In this document: in pieces, positions 46,020 to 58,199 of the stretch
Numbering within the stretch: the stretch's first letter is position 1
How the letters are laid out: each line of letters begins with the position of its first letter
NCBI RefSeq assembly: GCF_020921035.1
Contig: NC_063152.1
Location: forward strand, 9,872,001 to 9,936,000
DNA from: Rhodamnia argentea
Taxonomy: Eukaryota > Streptophyta > Magnoliopsida > Myrtales > Myrtaceae
Length of the DNA stretch: 64,000 nucleotides
Direction of reading: 5' to 3'
The notes under the pieces: model-generated
Databases searched by the model: none
What the model was told of the DNA's origin: nothing
The model's input: the letters and a program-made list of their open reading frames with translations, nothing else
Translations under genes and position numbers: made by a program

Positions 46020-49000
46020 TAGCATTTACTGCCGAAACTCTCAGGAATCATTATGTTTTCCCTTCTGTAAGCTCTATGCATTGGGCCTAGAATTTTGTCT
46101 CTCCAATAATTATCCGATAACCGTGCTTTAGGCGGGGCACTCTTTCAAGCATCGCGTATCTGTGTAAGTGGTTAATAAATGGGGAAATAAGGAGGAGGGC
46201 AATTGAAGCGAAGCCAAATAATCACAATAAGATGACACTGTTTCTGTTTTGTGCTCGACCGACTTGGTGTCAGTAAGATTATACATGTATTAAAATCCAT
46301 TGCTGACTTGGGGTTACTCTTAAGTGTGTGGCAGGAGTCAGTTGAATCTTGAAGTTTCAACTCCATTCTTTCATGGCTCTTCTATTTGTTCATTTAGCAA
46401 GCACATTGCCCACGCCTCCTGTTAACCAGAATACTTCTGGTTTTGGGATTTGTGCGGCTCGTTTTTCAACTGTAGTCCCATGAATCCATGATAGATATTG
46501 AAAATGCCTGATGTCTTTGTGATGTGGTTATTGTACATTACATTTAAGATGAAATTCACATTGCACTGAATTACATGTCTGCCTCATTTCTGATGCACTT
46601 GAGCCAAAACCAGTATTTTGCAACTTCTTGTGCTGGTCTTGTTAAGGATCAGGGTTCTGTTTTCTTAACTTTGCTCATGCGACCTGTGAATCTCCTTCTG
46701 CTGATGAAAGCCTAAGGTGCATATTTCTCCAAACTATTTAGTCTCACATGGTGGATGAAATCCGCTTTCCTGTCAGTTCACAATGATAGTTTGTGGTGGG
46801 GAACTTCCAATACCAGTGGCGACGGATAGCTCTTATCGAGTTGAAAACAGATGGGCGGAGTCAAAATCGTGGTGGTGGTGGTGGAAGTGCTGGTGATGGT
46901 TGTGTGATGGTGGAAAGGTGGGAGTCAAGAGCTGGGGCGGTGGTCGGCAACATGGGCGGTCGTGTGGAGGTGGTAGTACTTAAATCTACAAATAGAGGTT
47001 TTCCTGTGCATTCTTTAGATGCGCTCAATGAGTCTCCCAAATGAACGTTGTTGGCTCTAGGTGCTGATTTATTAATCTGTAAGATGTACTTTTTGGTAGC
47101 TTCTCTGCGCCCCAAAAGAGTAAAGTCTTAAAAAAAAAAGTATAATTTTTTTTTTTAAAATCGAACCGACATCATTAGCTGCATTGAGGCCTCTGGACCA
47201 AGAAAGAGAGGATCACAAGATTACTCCTTTGGGTACTATTTACAACATATTATTTGATAGCATTGCGAGGGTGGGCGAGTGTGTTTCGAGTGATTGTGGA
47301 AAAAAGCGTAGAAGATCAGAGTGTGTATGGATGGATCGAAGGTTGGATGTTAAAATGCAATATGTCTACTCAATTTCGCAAGTATCGAAATATCGACATC
47401 TATATAATTTATGTATGTACATAAATGTGTTTATTGCAAAGAATATTTAAAGTGAGAAAGGTGTTAGGTCTTGATAAATGATTCAAGTTCCTTACTTGTA
47501 AACATGATGAGAGAGTCACCATCCTATATTTCTATCACCTTAAAATTTTTTTTTTGGCACATACATTAATTTAGTAGTTGGGTCGAATGATAAGTTACAT
47601 AGAAACAAAATAATATCCTGTTGAGGTGGACGATATACCTGTCAACATTTCTCTATCAGCCTAACCAAATGACATTCTTTATTAATTTCTGCTTGGGACA
47701 CCCGCTGAAGATCCTCCTCTTCTCAATCATCGTTCATTTATGTTGCTGACGTGGCTGGACCAATTGCTTGATTTTGATTAACTGTGTATTGCTTTGTACT
47801 GGTCAGGTTGATGTCTTCTTACGTAAAGCAGGCCACATGCTTCCTCCACTTAAATGAAGTCTGGTCTGGAGGACCTTAGGAGTTCATGTATGATGAAGCC
47901 AAGTAAAATTTTTTTATTTTTTATTTTTTCAGTCTCATTAATATGCCAAAAACATACCATGACTCAAAAATACGTTTTGTCACAGTTCCGTCTATAATGG
48001 TCATTGAAAATCCGACATAACAACAACGGTGGACAATACCACATTCGATTCTTAACGGTCATCGTGGATGGAAGTTTAGCGGAAAAATGCTTTTGGGTCG
48101 TTGATACGAGTTTAGAATATTGGTGAGATGAAAAACATTTGAGATATTAGTTTCCTACAGAAAAAAAAAATTAGAATTCAAATATTCTGGTTTAAGGATA
48201 AAAAAGTACATAAATTAGTTTGTATTGCTTATAAAAATGACTGAACCAAAAATATTTTTATTGTCTACGAAAATATCTAGATCCAAATAATTTTAGTTTG
48301 CGAAACAATTGCACCTTAAAAGCCATTTAATCAAGGACACCTTCCAATATATTTTCTCTCGTAACTAACGAGAAAGAACAAAAACATTTATACCGCGCGA
48401 CGCTGAGACGGACATATTGACATGAAGCTACCATTTCAAAAGTACCAAGTTTACAAGACATTTATGGGAGCAATACCTACATAACTTTGTGCTGATACAT
48501 TATGGACCACAAAAAAAAAATGAAAAAAAAAGAAAACAGACGACAGACATCAATTCCACACAAACATGTCTGAGCCGGTCACTTTTGACCTTCCACTAAT
48601 AAAGAAAAGAGTTAAACGGTAACGATCATTGAGTTGGTGCGTCGAGGGAAAGCCACCAAAGAGTTTAACAAAGGAATTATAAAGACAAAGATAAAATGGA
48701 AAGGTGGCAGGTGGATGAAAACAACGTAGGAAAGCGGATAAGAGCGTCACGGGTTCTCTCTCTCTCTTTCTACCTCATCCCCTCCAACCTCCATGTCTTC
48801 TCTTTACTCTTTTTCGTTTTTTTTATTTATCAAAATGACACAAATGATCTATAAATTTTTTTAAAATAAGAACTTTAATTAGTATTAGAGCTAGGCTCGA
48901 TGAGTTTGAGTGTATGCTAAGGCCATGCGGAAGGGAGTCCCTACATCACGTGGAAGAAGCTAAGCTGCTCTGCATATAATTTTCGAGGCTAACCTCAGCT
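46020..49000. other. Intergenic, no gene seen
   Basis: The first few hundred bases are probably 3' UTR of the TPR gene. A GGTGGTGGTGG-rich stretch at 46860-46990 gives an open frame on each strand with low-complexity Gly or Pro/Ser composition; I see no family. The rest is AT-rich. A CTCTCT tract lies at 48756-48770. Confidence 0.45.
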
Positions 49001-49029
49001 CACAAGAGCTCTCTTGGGGACGAGAACCT

Positions 49030-49470
49030 TAGTGGTGATTCATGAACTTTTAAATTTTTTTTTTAATGTGCTCCCCGAACTTTACCTCAATATAACACGT
49101 CGTTCTTAAACTTTTAGTTTATTGAATGCGGTCCCCGAACTTTTGGTAGATGCTTAATTTAATCTCCGTACTATATAAGAATATCCATTGTTGCCCTTCC
49201 AGTAATTCAAGTAAAGGGATATTATTGAACATTTTTATATAGTTCGGGGACTATATTGAATGTTTACCAAAAGTTCAAGTTCAGAAATAATATTGAATAT
49301 TTTCATATAGTTCAGGGTTTATATTGAATATTTACCAAAAGTTCAGGAAATTTCATTGAACAAATTAAAAATTTAGAGACGATATTACATGCTGGACTAA
49401 AATTTAAATATCATATTAAATAAATTAAAAGTTTACGTACGCGTTGCACTTTGATCCACAATTTAGAACC
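49030..49470. mobile_element. Inverted-repeat MITE-like element
   Basis: The left half has TCCCCGAACTTTTGGTAGAT and CTCCGTACTATATAAGAATA. The right half has the inverse (TATATAGTTCGGGGACTATA, TTTACCAAAAGTTCAAG), with one further right-arm repeat. There is no coding frame. It lies about 0.5 kb upstream of the AIRP2-like gene and shares words with 17995-18265. Confidence 0.5.
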
Positions 49471-49895
49471 ATTTACGTTGTCATCTCTTCCCTATCTCCG
49501 TGTCCATATTTATAATCACTGGGTTTGACATTTCAAAAGTTCCGTTGTTTTTTTATTTTTATTTTAGATTTCGTGTTATTTTCCCTTCATTTTGTTAAGT
49601 AATATTTCTGCCCGCACCACGACAGCTTGTTGGTCTCGACTACGTGTCTCTCTCACTCTGCGCTTGCACACTCCCCAGAACCAAATAGAAGCGACACGAA
49701 GACCTGACATTTCCATTCAACGGGGGCCATTTTTCGTCTCCGACCCAGAAAAGTACAGAGAAAGCAGAGAGCGTTTCTGACGTTCCAGAAATCACCTGAG
49801 ATCGGTGATGGTCGTTTCAAGATTCCTCGTTTTTTTTTAAAGGGTCTTTGTATTTTTGAATTCTCTGTGCGTGTCTTGGTGGGTGGGTGGGTGTT

Positions 49896-49898
<3 letters not shown>

Positions 49899-49929
<31 letters not shown>
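49899..49929 (+). repeat. (GA)15 tract in the 5' leader of the RING gene
   Basis: A perfect GA run ends 9 bp before the ATG at 49939. Confidence 0.97.
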
Positions 49930-49934
<5 letters not shown>

Positions 49935-49938
49935 GGAG

Positions 49939-51712
49939 ATGCACATGGGCTCGATGAGGAAGTCGTTCAAGGACTCTCTGAAGGTGCTTGAGGCAGACAT
50001 TCAGCATGCGAATACCCTGTAAGTTCTAGCTTAAAAATTCTCTTGTATTGTAATGAATTTGAAATTTCTGCTGTTTTTCTTGCGAAATTTCTGTTTTGTG
50101 TTGTTGGGTTTGATGATCAGTGCTGCATTTCTGGGATTAAATCGTTTCTTGAGGAAATTAATCTCAGATGGGTGAATTTGCTTCACTGACTTTGAATGTT
50201 TGCCTCACCTTTTCTGGGTTATTTGTGTCAGCTTCTAATTACTTGTCAAAGTAAGCTCTAGCTCTCAATTCCCTTCTGATTCTTCGGTGTTTTCAGTTCT
50301 CTTGTTTAGTTGATTGAACTCTCTTTGATGTTTTGTTTTCTCAAATTGCGTTTTTTTTTTTTTTTTTTGAACAGCAGTTCTGTCCTCTGAGGTTCCTGCA
50401 TTTAGTTTATTATTCATCTACATGGGCCCACACCAGAATGCTCGGTTTGTGTATTTGATGAGATGTCCAAAGATGATTTTATTCCCACCCTTTATGTCTC
50501 GAATTTGTATTATGATGCTTGATTTTTGACATTATATGATTTGAGCAGAATGAAGATTTGCTCTGTGTTGAATAATTTAGAAGGCGTATGAGTTTTTACT
50601 TGCTCTTGATAAAAAGTCTTATTCTTGGTAAGTTGCATTCTGCGGTCTGGATGGATGATTTGTAAGTTCCTCGGGCAGCATGTGAAATTCCGGGGGCTTA
50701 AGGTTTTCGAAAGTTCTCCATTACAGATTTCATGTCAATGTTCTCCATTAGTTTAACTAGACTTGCTGCAATGCAAGGGTAAGGCTGCATTGACAATGGA
50801 GAGGGGAGCCTTGTTCCACCTCGTGTTCAAGAACTCGCAAAAGTAGTTTGCGAGTATGTAATGAGTTCTTTTGTACGTTTTGCCTTTTGTCTCTGTACAT
50901 TTTCCTTTTTGTCTCTTTCTCAAGTAAGGTGAATTGGGAAACAGAAGGCACGATATGTCAACACCTGCACGAGTTTCTTCGTTCAATAATATTTCTATAG
51001 TTCTTAGTGTTAGATCAGTTTTATATGCATTAGTTGAATGTTTGTATCGCATGTGGTACAGAGCATCTGATTTTCCAAGGGATTATGACGGTGCTTGTCT
51101 TCAGATGAGATTGTCGTACAGTCCAGCTGCACATTTCTTTCTTTTTCTAGTGCAGTGGACAGATTGTCACTTAGCTGGTGCCCTTGGGTTGGTGAGAATT
51201 CTGATTTTCAAGGTAAAAATGGAAAGGGAAGTTCTGAGTTCTACTGTGATATAGCTTTATTGACTCATATTCGTCAAAGGAAAATTGCTGAAAACAGGAA
51301 CTCCTCTTGTTCTCTAGGTCTATGTTGATGGCACAACAACCATGTCAACCCATGAAAGAAGAGCTAGCATCAGAGAGTTCTATGGTAATCAAATTCTGAA
51401 TCCCTTCAGTCAAAGTCAAGTTGGCGATCCATTTGGATTAGTTATTTTGACAATGCTCTTGTTCCTGTTGCTGTCAGCGGTAATTTATCCGTCATTACTG
51501 CAACTTCAAAAAGGTGTGACTGATACTGAAGATAGAAGGCAGAAGACTCTGTGCGTGGAGAGGTATAGAAGGAGAGAAGAGGAGGAACATAGGCAGTATG
51601 CAGATATAGAATTCGAAAAGGAAGATGAATGTGGAATATGCATGGAAATGAATAGTAAGATTGTGCTGCCCAACTGCAGCCACGCCATGTGCCTCAAATG
51701 TTATCGGGATTG

Positions 51713-51765
<53 letters not shown>

Positions 51766-53812
51766 TGTGTGTGTGTGGGGGGGTCTTGGGAGTGTGTGCC
51801 CGTGTTGGCATATATGTGTGTCGCTTGTGTGTTTGCTACAGTGACAAAAAAGGTTCAATCCATTAAACTCGACTAATCTGAATTTATCAGTTTGGTTCAA
51901 TTCGAGGAGATATTTTTCAAGTCTGGTTTGGTTATAGAATAAGTGAACCCTTGAGGATTATGACTGCACATTGGAGGAAGAGATATTAGAACTTTCCAGA
52001 GAATGACCAGTTGATTGCTGGTGTATATGGTCAGACTAAATAAATAATAAATTGTTATTAGCAGTGCTTTCGGGTACTAGATCTCTTCCATGTCCAATTG
52101 TAAAACATGTCGTGTCCTTTTCAGTGCGTAATTGGGATTAGAAATTTTAGTAGTTTGATGTATGTACACTTGGATTTGTAGCTTTGCGTGGTAGGAAATG
52201 TGGGAAAGCTAGTTGAGGGAGGGGATGGGTTGCTTTAGAGAATTGGTAATCTGGTGGCTTTCTTTATTCAGAGAGCAGTTGCTTTTAAAGATCAATAGTT
52301 GTTCAAAAATGGCAGGTAGTCTTAGAGTGGGACATTGTTAGCCTTCTTTGGATAGTAATTATTAAGCTTCCCAGAAACTTAGCAGATATTGAGGTCTTGG
52401 TGGGGGAACCCTTCATCTTTTACTTGTCTTTCCAATGTAGTTACAGATCCTATGAGGTGAGAACAAGTCAGGTTGTTGCATATACCGTGAACGGGGACTT
52501 CTTTGCTTTTTGGGTCCAATCCATGAACAGGGACTTTAGGGAGTTGTTATTTGTGCGCACTCATGGATACATACTAGCATGGTTCAATAAATCTTGTGTA
52601 AAAAGAGTTGCATCCTATGAGAGTATCATAAGTATTTCAATGTAGCCCAGTTGATGATCTTTGGTCTTCAAATTTTTATCTTGGATAAGGTGGGGACATG
52701 TGATGACTTTGGGTTTCTGTCTGCTGGAAAAAGGGAAGAGAGAACCATGGTTTTGTTGTCTATTGCATTTGTTCGTATGGATTTCTCTTTACCAATTTGT
52801 CGTGTGGACAATTTATGTCTGCATATCCAGTTGCACAGTTAAGAATGACGAGTCTGATGAGTGGTGAGGGATGTACAAGAGTTATGCAAAGTTGGATTTG
52901 ATTTGAACAAGCTCTTGTCCAAAATGGGTTTTGCTTTTCAATGAATGCAATTCCACCATTTCCCTCCATATCTACCTCTATAATGCATTATTCATGAATG
53001 AGGGAGTTCACTTTTGATTCTCCTCATTGCATACACATAAATTCTTCTTTCAGCAAAACATTCAGATTAAAGTTTTCAAATATATTGCTTGCAATAGCTG
53101 ATAGTTGGTGGGAGTTCAAATTCGGTAGTTTCCTGTTAAAGGTGAATAACTTTAATAAGGTTACCAGTTCTTGTTAAAGCATTTTGAAAATCTCCTTTAC
53201 TGGTTCAAACTACTATAAAATGAGTTTAATTTGTTTCATTCTCTGGGGTTGCATGATTTTTTTAAGATTATAATTGCTAGTGTTCACATTTATTTTATAG
53301 TTTGGACAGTCGAAATGGAACCTCGATCAGTTATTTGCTATCTGCCAACAAGCAACAGAGCAGTTAATCTAGGTTGCCATGCATTACTTTTCTGGGTTCT
53401 CTAATCCTGCTTAATTTTCAGCCATAGTCCATCATCAAGTCGGGTTTTACAGTTATATGATCCGTTTGGCTGAGTCACGTACAAAGATCAGATGCTAGAA
53501 CAGCTTTGATCTTTTACTCTAGCGTTGCTGTTCTGGTTTTTTCCATTGACTGCGTGGTTTGTGTGAAAGTTCACTCATGCTGCCTCATTGTGGCATCACA
53601 GGCGGACAAGATCGCAGTCGTGCCCCTTCTGCCGGAACAACCTCAAGAGAGTAAACTCGGGCGATCTTTGGATATTCATGGACAGCAGGGATGTAGTTGA
53701 CGTGGCAACCGTGACGAGGGAGAATCTTCGGAGGCTTTTCATGTACATAGATAAGTTGCCCCTGGTCGTTCCCGATAATCTCTTTGAAACATATGATTCT
53801 CACATAAGGTGA
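49939..53812 (+). CDS. AIRP2: AIRP2-like C3HC4 RING E3 ubiquitin ligase
   Basis: Arabidopsis AIRP2 is a cytosolic RING E3 ligase that promotes ABA and drought responses. Exons 49939-50018, 51062-51212, 51318-51384, 51478-51712 and 53602-53812 close in phase to 247 residues; AtAIRP2 is about 242. MRKSFKDSLKVLEADIQHAN and MRLSYSPAAHFFLFLVQWTD match the family N-terminus. Zinc ligands are C151, C154, C166, H168, C171, C174, C185 and C188 (ECGIC.., NCSHAMC, SCPFC), a complete C3HC4 RING. VNSGDLWIF and RRLFMYIDKLPLV close the protein. Three in-frame ATGs (49939, 49945, 49954) are possible; the third matches the Arabidopsis start. A (GA)n tract precedes the start and a (CT)n tract follows the exon 4 donor. 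Intron 3 is 93 bp and open in frame. Confidence 0.94.
51716..51760 (+). repeat. (CT)22 tract at the exon 4 donor of the RING gene
   Basis: A 45-bp perfect CT run begins three bases after the GT of the intron 4 donor (TG|GTACTCT..). A GT run (51764-51783) follows. Confidence 0.97.
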
Positions 53813-54980
53813 TTAAAAACCGTTCGAAACCGAAAACCGTTGTCCGAGCTTTTCCTCCTCCTTGATGGGTCCTGACATTTTCATCCTGATATGAGGGACA
53901 GCATCGTAGGTTGTTGGTTGGTCCTGCCTCTTCATGTCAGAAGAACCAGCCTGATTTATTGTGGGCTGGAGAGGGAAAGTTCAGATCAGACTAGGTGGTT
54001 CATCTTCATCAGAAGTTCTACACAAACATCTGCACTTACCAATTCTCACATCTGTATATATAATTTGTAAAGATTCTTAGTGGGTTAAGTACTCTCTTTT
54101 GGCCTTCAAAAGAGAGAGAGAGAGCTTTTACTAGATCAGCAATCTTGCTGTTTGACTCGTTCATCAGTGACGTCCATTCAGGGACCATAAACAAATGGCC
54201 ATGTGTTGGCCGTGCCACATCAATTGCAAAATTTGTAAATAAATTGCGAATTTCATGTACCGAGCAATTGAAATCGCAATTTCGTATAAAATGATTGAGA
54301 GGAAGTCAGCATATTCATATGGTAACGCCTAATGTTTGTGGGAAATGATGATCAACATAATATCTACTAGTGAACTATAGAAAAATTTTTCGACCAAAAA
54401 AAAAAATTATAGTCATATATTTCGACCGAAGAAAAAAAAAACTAATGGTCAAATATGAACTAAGTTAACGCTACTCATGCAATTCATTACTAAAAAACAA
54501 CCTGATTTCTTTCCGAAAAAACAACCTGACCTTAATGTTTTACATAAATGCATCCTAAGCTAATGGATGATATGATCCGCCCAATGAGGATAAGTGCACC
54601 TACATATGAATTAAAATGTTCCTACGAAGAAAAAAGACCTCTTTTGTTTTTTTTTTTTGTTTATCATTTTTTATATTCTTTTTCTATATATCTAAAAATA
54701 TCATGACTGGACACTTAAATTGCGCTAAATACATCAAATAACTACAAATAGACTGCCATAACACAAATTACCACGGTAAGACATAAAGGTGCGATTTTTA
54801 TCCCAACACATATCAAGGTGCCCCGGGGCCACTGGGCCCTTATTGGGGCCGAATTAAAGCCCGAAGCCCATTGTTCAGAGCTGTAATGGCGTTGGACAGT
54901 GGGCTAAGGCCCATTATGATGCGAGACTACATTAACAACACGAATGAGGACTCTTAAATCAATCTATTAACACATGCTAA
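53813..54980. other. AIRP2 3' flank and AT-rich intergenic, no gene seen
   Basis: The proximal part is probably 3' UTR. A cluster of GGGCCC/GGCCCA/TGGGCT words at 54826-54915 resembles site II promoter motifs but has no gene next to it. Confidence 0.4.
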
Positions 54981-55482
54981 ACTATGGGGTGTCAAAATTG
55001 AACCAGACCGCTAATCGAACCGAACCGAACCAAACCGAAAATTTCGCGCATTTCAGTTTGGGTAATTGAAAAATAACCATTCTTTTTTTCGGTTTGGGTT
55101 ATTCCGAACCGAAATTCTCTGCTCTTTTTAATATAGCAATTTGGGAAAAAATAAATATTTTATTATTTATTTATTTATTTTCCTTTTTTGGTGCAGAGGA
55201 CCGACGGCACCTGCCAGCCTGTGGCCAAGGGTGTGGCAGCCCTTGCCGTCCCTCGGCCGGTGGCCGGTGGCTTGTCGGCCTTTGAACCAAATAAGGAAAA
55301 AAACGAGAAAAATAAAAAAATAGAAGAATCAAAAAAAGAAAAAGGAAAATCGAAAAACCAAACCGAATTGGATTTTTGGTTTGGGTTACAATTCGGCTTG
55401 GTTTAGTCACTCGCTATAATTGTTCGGTTTAGTTCGATTTTTGTGAAAAATCGAATTGAATCGAGCCGTTGACACCCCTAGT
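54981..55482. mobile_element. hAT-like MITE with AGGGGTGTCAA-type terminal repeats
   Basis: The left end is TGGGGTGTCAAAATTGAACC. The right end, reversed, is AGGGGTGTCAACGGCTCGAT. The subterminal regions are rich in CGAACCGAACC and its inverse (GGTTTGGGTT, GTTCGGTTTAGTTCG). The centre is GC-rich (55195-55290). No transposase frame. A weak near-match (CTAAAC/GTAAAC) flanks it. Confidence 0.6.
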
Positions 55483-56525
55483 AAACACATAGTAGAAAAT
55501 TTTCATAATCAAATGAAGCAAAGTGTAAGCTAACAAAACGATCATACTTCCGAGCATATCAGCTGCCAATGACTTCATAGGTCGACTATGGTCCTTCCAA
55601 GTTCTTATGAACACCTCGTTAACTTGCTTACCTCCCGTAGAAAACTACATCACCGTAGTTAGTCTTCGCCAAACTCTTTAATCTTTACCAAACTCTTTAA
55701 GCCATCATGGATATTATCACAGTCTTTCCAATGTCACCTTGAACATATGCATCTATCGTAATGGATATTATATCGACGATAGTTTCGGAATGATTAAAAT
55801 TTCATAGGGATGTTTTCAACAAGAGAGTTCGGATGTGTGGAAAGATGAGAGCAAAATGAAAGTGGCGTGAGGGGTTGAGGGTGAGAGAGGTTGAGATAGA
55901 GTTTGTGCATTGCATTGTGAGAGAACAAAAGAAAAATACATTTCATTAGGTCGTTCATTCATTGATCCAAAGTTGACTTATTCCAGTCAAACCGAGAAAG
56001 TTGACCTTGATTGAAAACACAGCCTCCGATCATCATATGATTTAGGGACACTAAAGTTTAGAGATCCGGCCGACGATGATTTCAATTCAACTAAGGAAGG
56101 TTCGGGAACCGGTCAACTCCGAAAATCTCTGGTTGACTTTTACGATGGGCCATGAGGACCTGGTCGGCCCGGCCCACAACATTGGCTCCCTCTCCACCTC
56201 ACTTGGATACCTCCCCTTATCCTAGAGGCTTTTAGAAGAGCCTAGAGATTATCCTATCACAGCACCCATGGGCTCCTTAACACGCAATGCACCGTTGGAC
56301 CAAAAAAGAAGAAAAAAACACCGCAATGCACTGCCGCAACAGATTTTCTCTCCTCCCAATGGCCAGCTAATGCTCTCTTTCTCCGCCACCGATCGACACC
56401 GAGCCACCTACCAACTGCGCCTGTCGCCCTTATCCTCAAAGCCGACCTACACCGAGCTCTCTCAAGCCCTAGCGTCGCTTCTTGAAGCCTCTATTGTCGC
56501 CACGACTGATTGTCACAATCGGTCA
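55483..56525. other. Intergenic, no gene seen
   Basis: No recognisable gene. An open frame starts at 56268, but its first 85 residues are unlike the DUF247 relic it runs into. Confidence 0.4.
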
Positions 56526-57035
56526 TTTGCTATTCCGAGCCTCTCGAGTTGGGAGGTAAGAATTTTTCGAGATATGGTCTTGCTTCTTGATCGAGTCCGC
56601 ATTTGGGGATGCATGGTAAGAGTGGACCCGAACAATCTGATCAATAGTTCTCCAGGATTGTTAATATTGATGATCACGGATTTTGTCATGGTTGAAATCC
56701 AAATCCCGCTCTCCAACCTTCGGATCCTATACGTTGTGTCAAAGTCTTGACAAAATCTCATGATCTCATCAATCTGCCGCTGGAAGTCTTCAACATGGAT
56801 TCCAAAGGGAGGTCGAAGACCTGCAATCGTACTCCGTTTTAACTTCGCCGATTTACCCATTTGGGGCCATTTGCTAGGAGTACCATGAGCTAAAACACTC
56901 CGAAAAGAAAGCTCAAGCTTGCGGGCATCAAGTTCAAAGGAGAATTGTTTGACCGGATTTAAACGCCTTAAAAGTCAATTTTTTCCCTATGCAACATTGA
57001 TCAACAATCGAGTTACTGCAATCATTAATGTGTAA
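56526..57035 (+). pseudogene. DUF247 (UPF0481) pseudogene fragment A
   Basis: RDMVLLLDRVRIWGCM aligns with the MMLLDGCFLLE-type block of DUF247, and DFVMVEIQIPLSNLRILY with the DLLMLENQIPLFVLERLY block. After a stop, LKLAGIKFKGELFDRI matches the ATELREAGIKFK region, and PYATLINNRVTAIIN the LFRNLIAYEQ region. At least two frame changes and several stops separate these, and the N-terminal third is missing. The product and start are lost. Family assignment is by motif order. Confidence 0.7.
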
Positions 57036-57039
57036 TCAA

Positions 57040-57925
57040 ATCACATTTTAAGGAGATTGGATCGTGAGCTTTTCGTTGATAAAATAATCGAGTCAACTGA
57101 TTAAGGAACGGAAAGTAATCGAGTTATTATGGCCTGCCAACTATGTTATACTAAATTGAATTTAACCTATGTGCAATTCTAATGACATCAATAGGATCAA
57201 TCGTAAACTAACCCTATATATGAGAGGTTTATTATTTTTTAGTTTTTTTTAATAGAAGGACTAAACCTTAGGACACCTAAACATGACCTAAGAGACCTTA
57301 TTAAGAAATATGATCTATTAATGCAATGCATGGGTTAAATATGATTTCTATATACGACTACTAAATAACATGCAATATATCGGATGGATACTGAACAATT
57401 AATTCTATATGAGATTATTATGCAATACTTTTATGATTTCCTTTGAAAGCTAAAATAGGAGACTGCTTAATTTACATGATAATTGAATTCTTGTTTAAAT
57501 TAGATAATTTACTAATTAATACATGATCCCTCAATTTTAAATTACAAAACTTAGATGAATCGATCTAAGCTAAATGCAACGATTTTTTTGACATTTTAAT
57601 AATGGGAATATATCCTAAATTAATGACATACGATTCACCCGATTAGGAAACATCTTTAGTCTCAAAGATCAAATCTCCAATTTTGATTTAGTGTTGCTCT
57701 TCAACGCAATTGAGTTGTGTGATACGGTTTCAAGAATTGTCTCTTTCAATGTGTTTTCTCACTCGATGTGATGAATTTAAGCATTAAAAACGAGGGATAT
57801 TAATATGGCAACATTATATCTTTTGGTTTTAGAGATAAAATCAAAAATTTATAAAGTGGCTTTAAATTTTTGTAGACCAAAGTTTCTAGAAATAGTTTGC
57901 GCGTGATACTTGGAGATTCACACGA
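57040..57925. repeat. Duplicated 3' flank of the DUF247 array, copy 1
   Basis: This block of about 890 bp, starting GGAGATTGGATCGTGAGC, recurs at 61555-62410 with the same order of landmarks: CGAGTTATTATG, CAATGCATG, ATGATTTCCTTTGAAAGC, AGTCTCAAAGATCAAATCTC and AAAAACGAGGGATAT. Confidence 0.7.
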
Positions 57926-58199
57926 AGCGGATGAAAGAGAATTCAAAATTCTATCTTCATTATCATTGCATTTTCATTGCGGTGAATTTAGATGAATCTC
58001 ATTAGGCGAGATGCCTTTTATGCGTTTGCTTATTTTCCTGAACTTATAGTATGCACCTTTGTTGAACGAAATAAATGTCGTAGTCATTTTTTTAAATTAA
58101 TGATTAGTCTCGTGTATGGGTTTTTGCATTCTTGAAATCGGCATTTCCCTTCCATCTTTGGAACCTTTGTTTGATTGCACGCCAATATTGATTTTGTAT

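Noticed and set aside
46793..47115. Gly-rich plus-strand and Pro-rich minus-strand frames
   Set aside because: Both come from a GGT-rich stretch; no start context, domain or splice structure supports a gene.
54826..54915. Site II-like promoter cluster
   Set aside because: No coding sequence follows on either strand within reach; it may be chance in a GC-richer patch.
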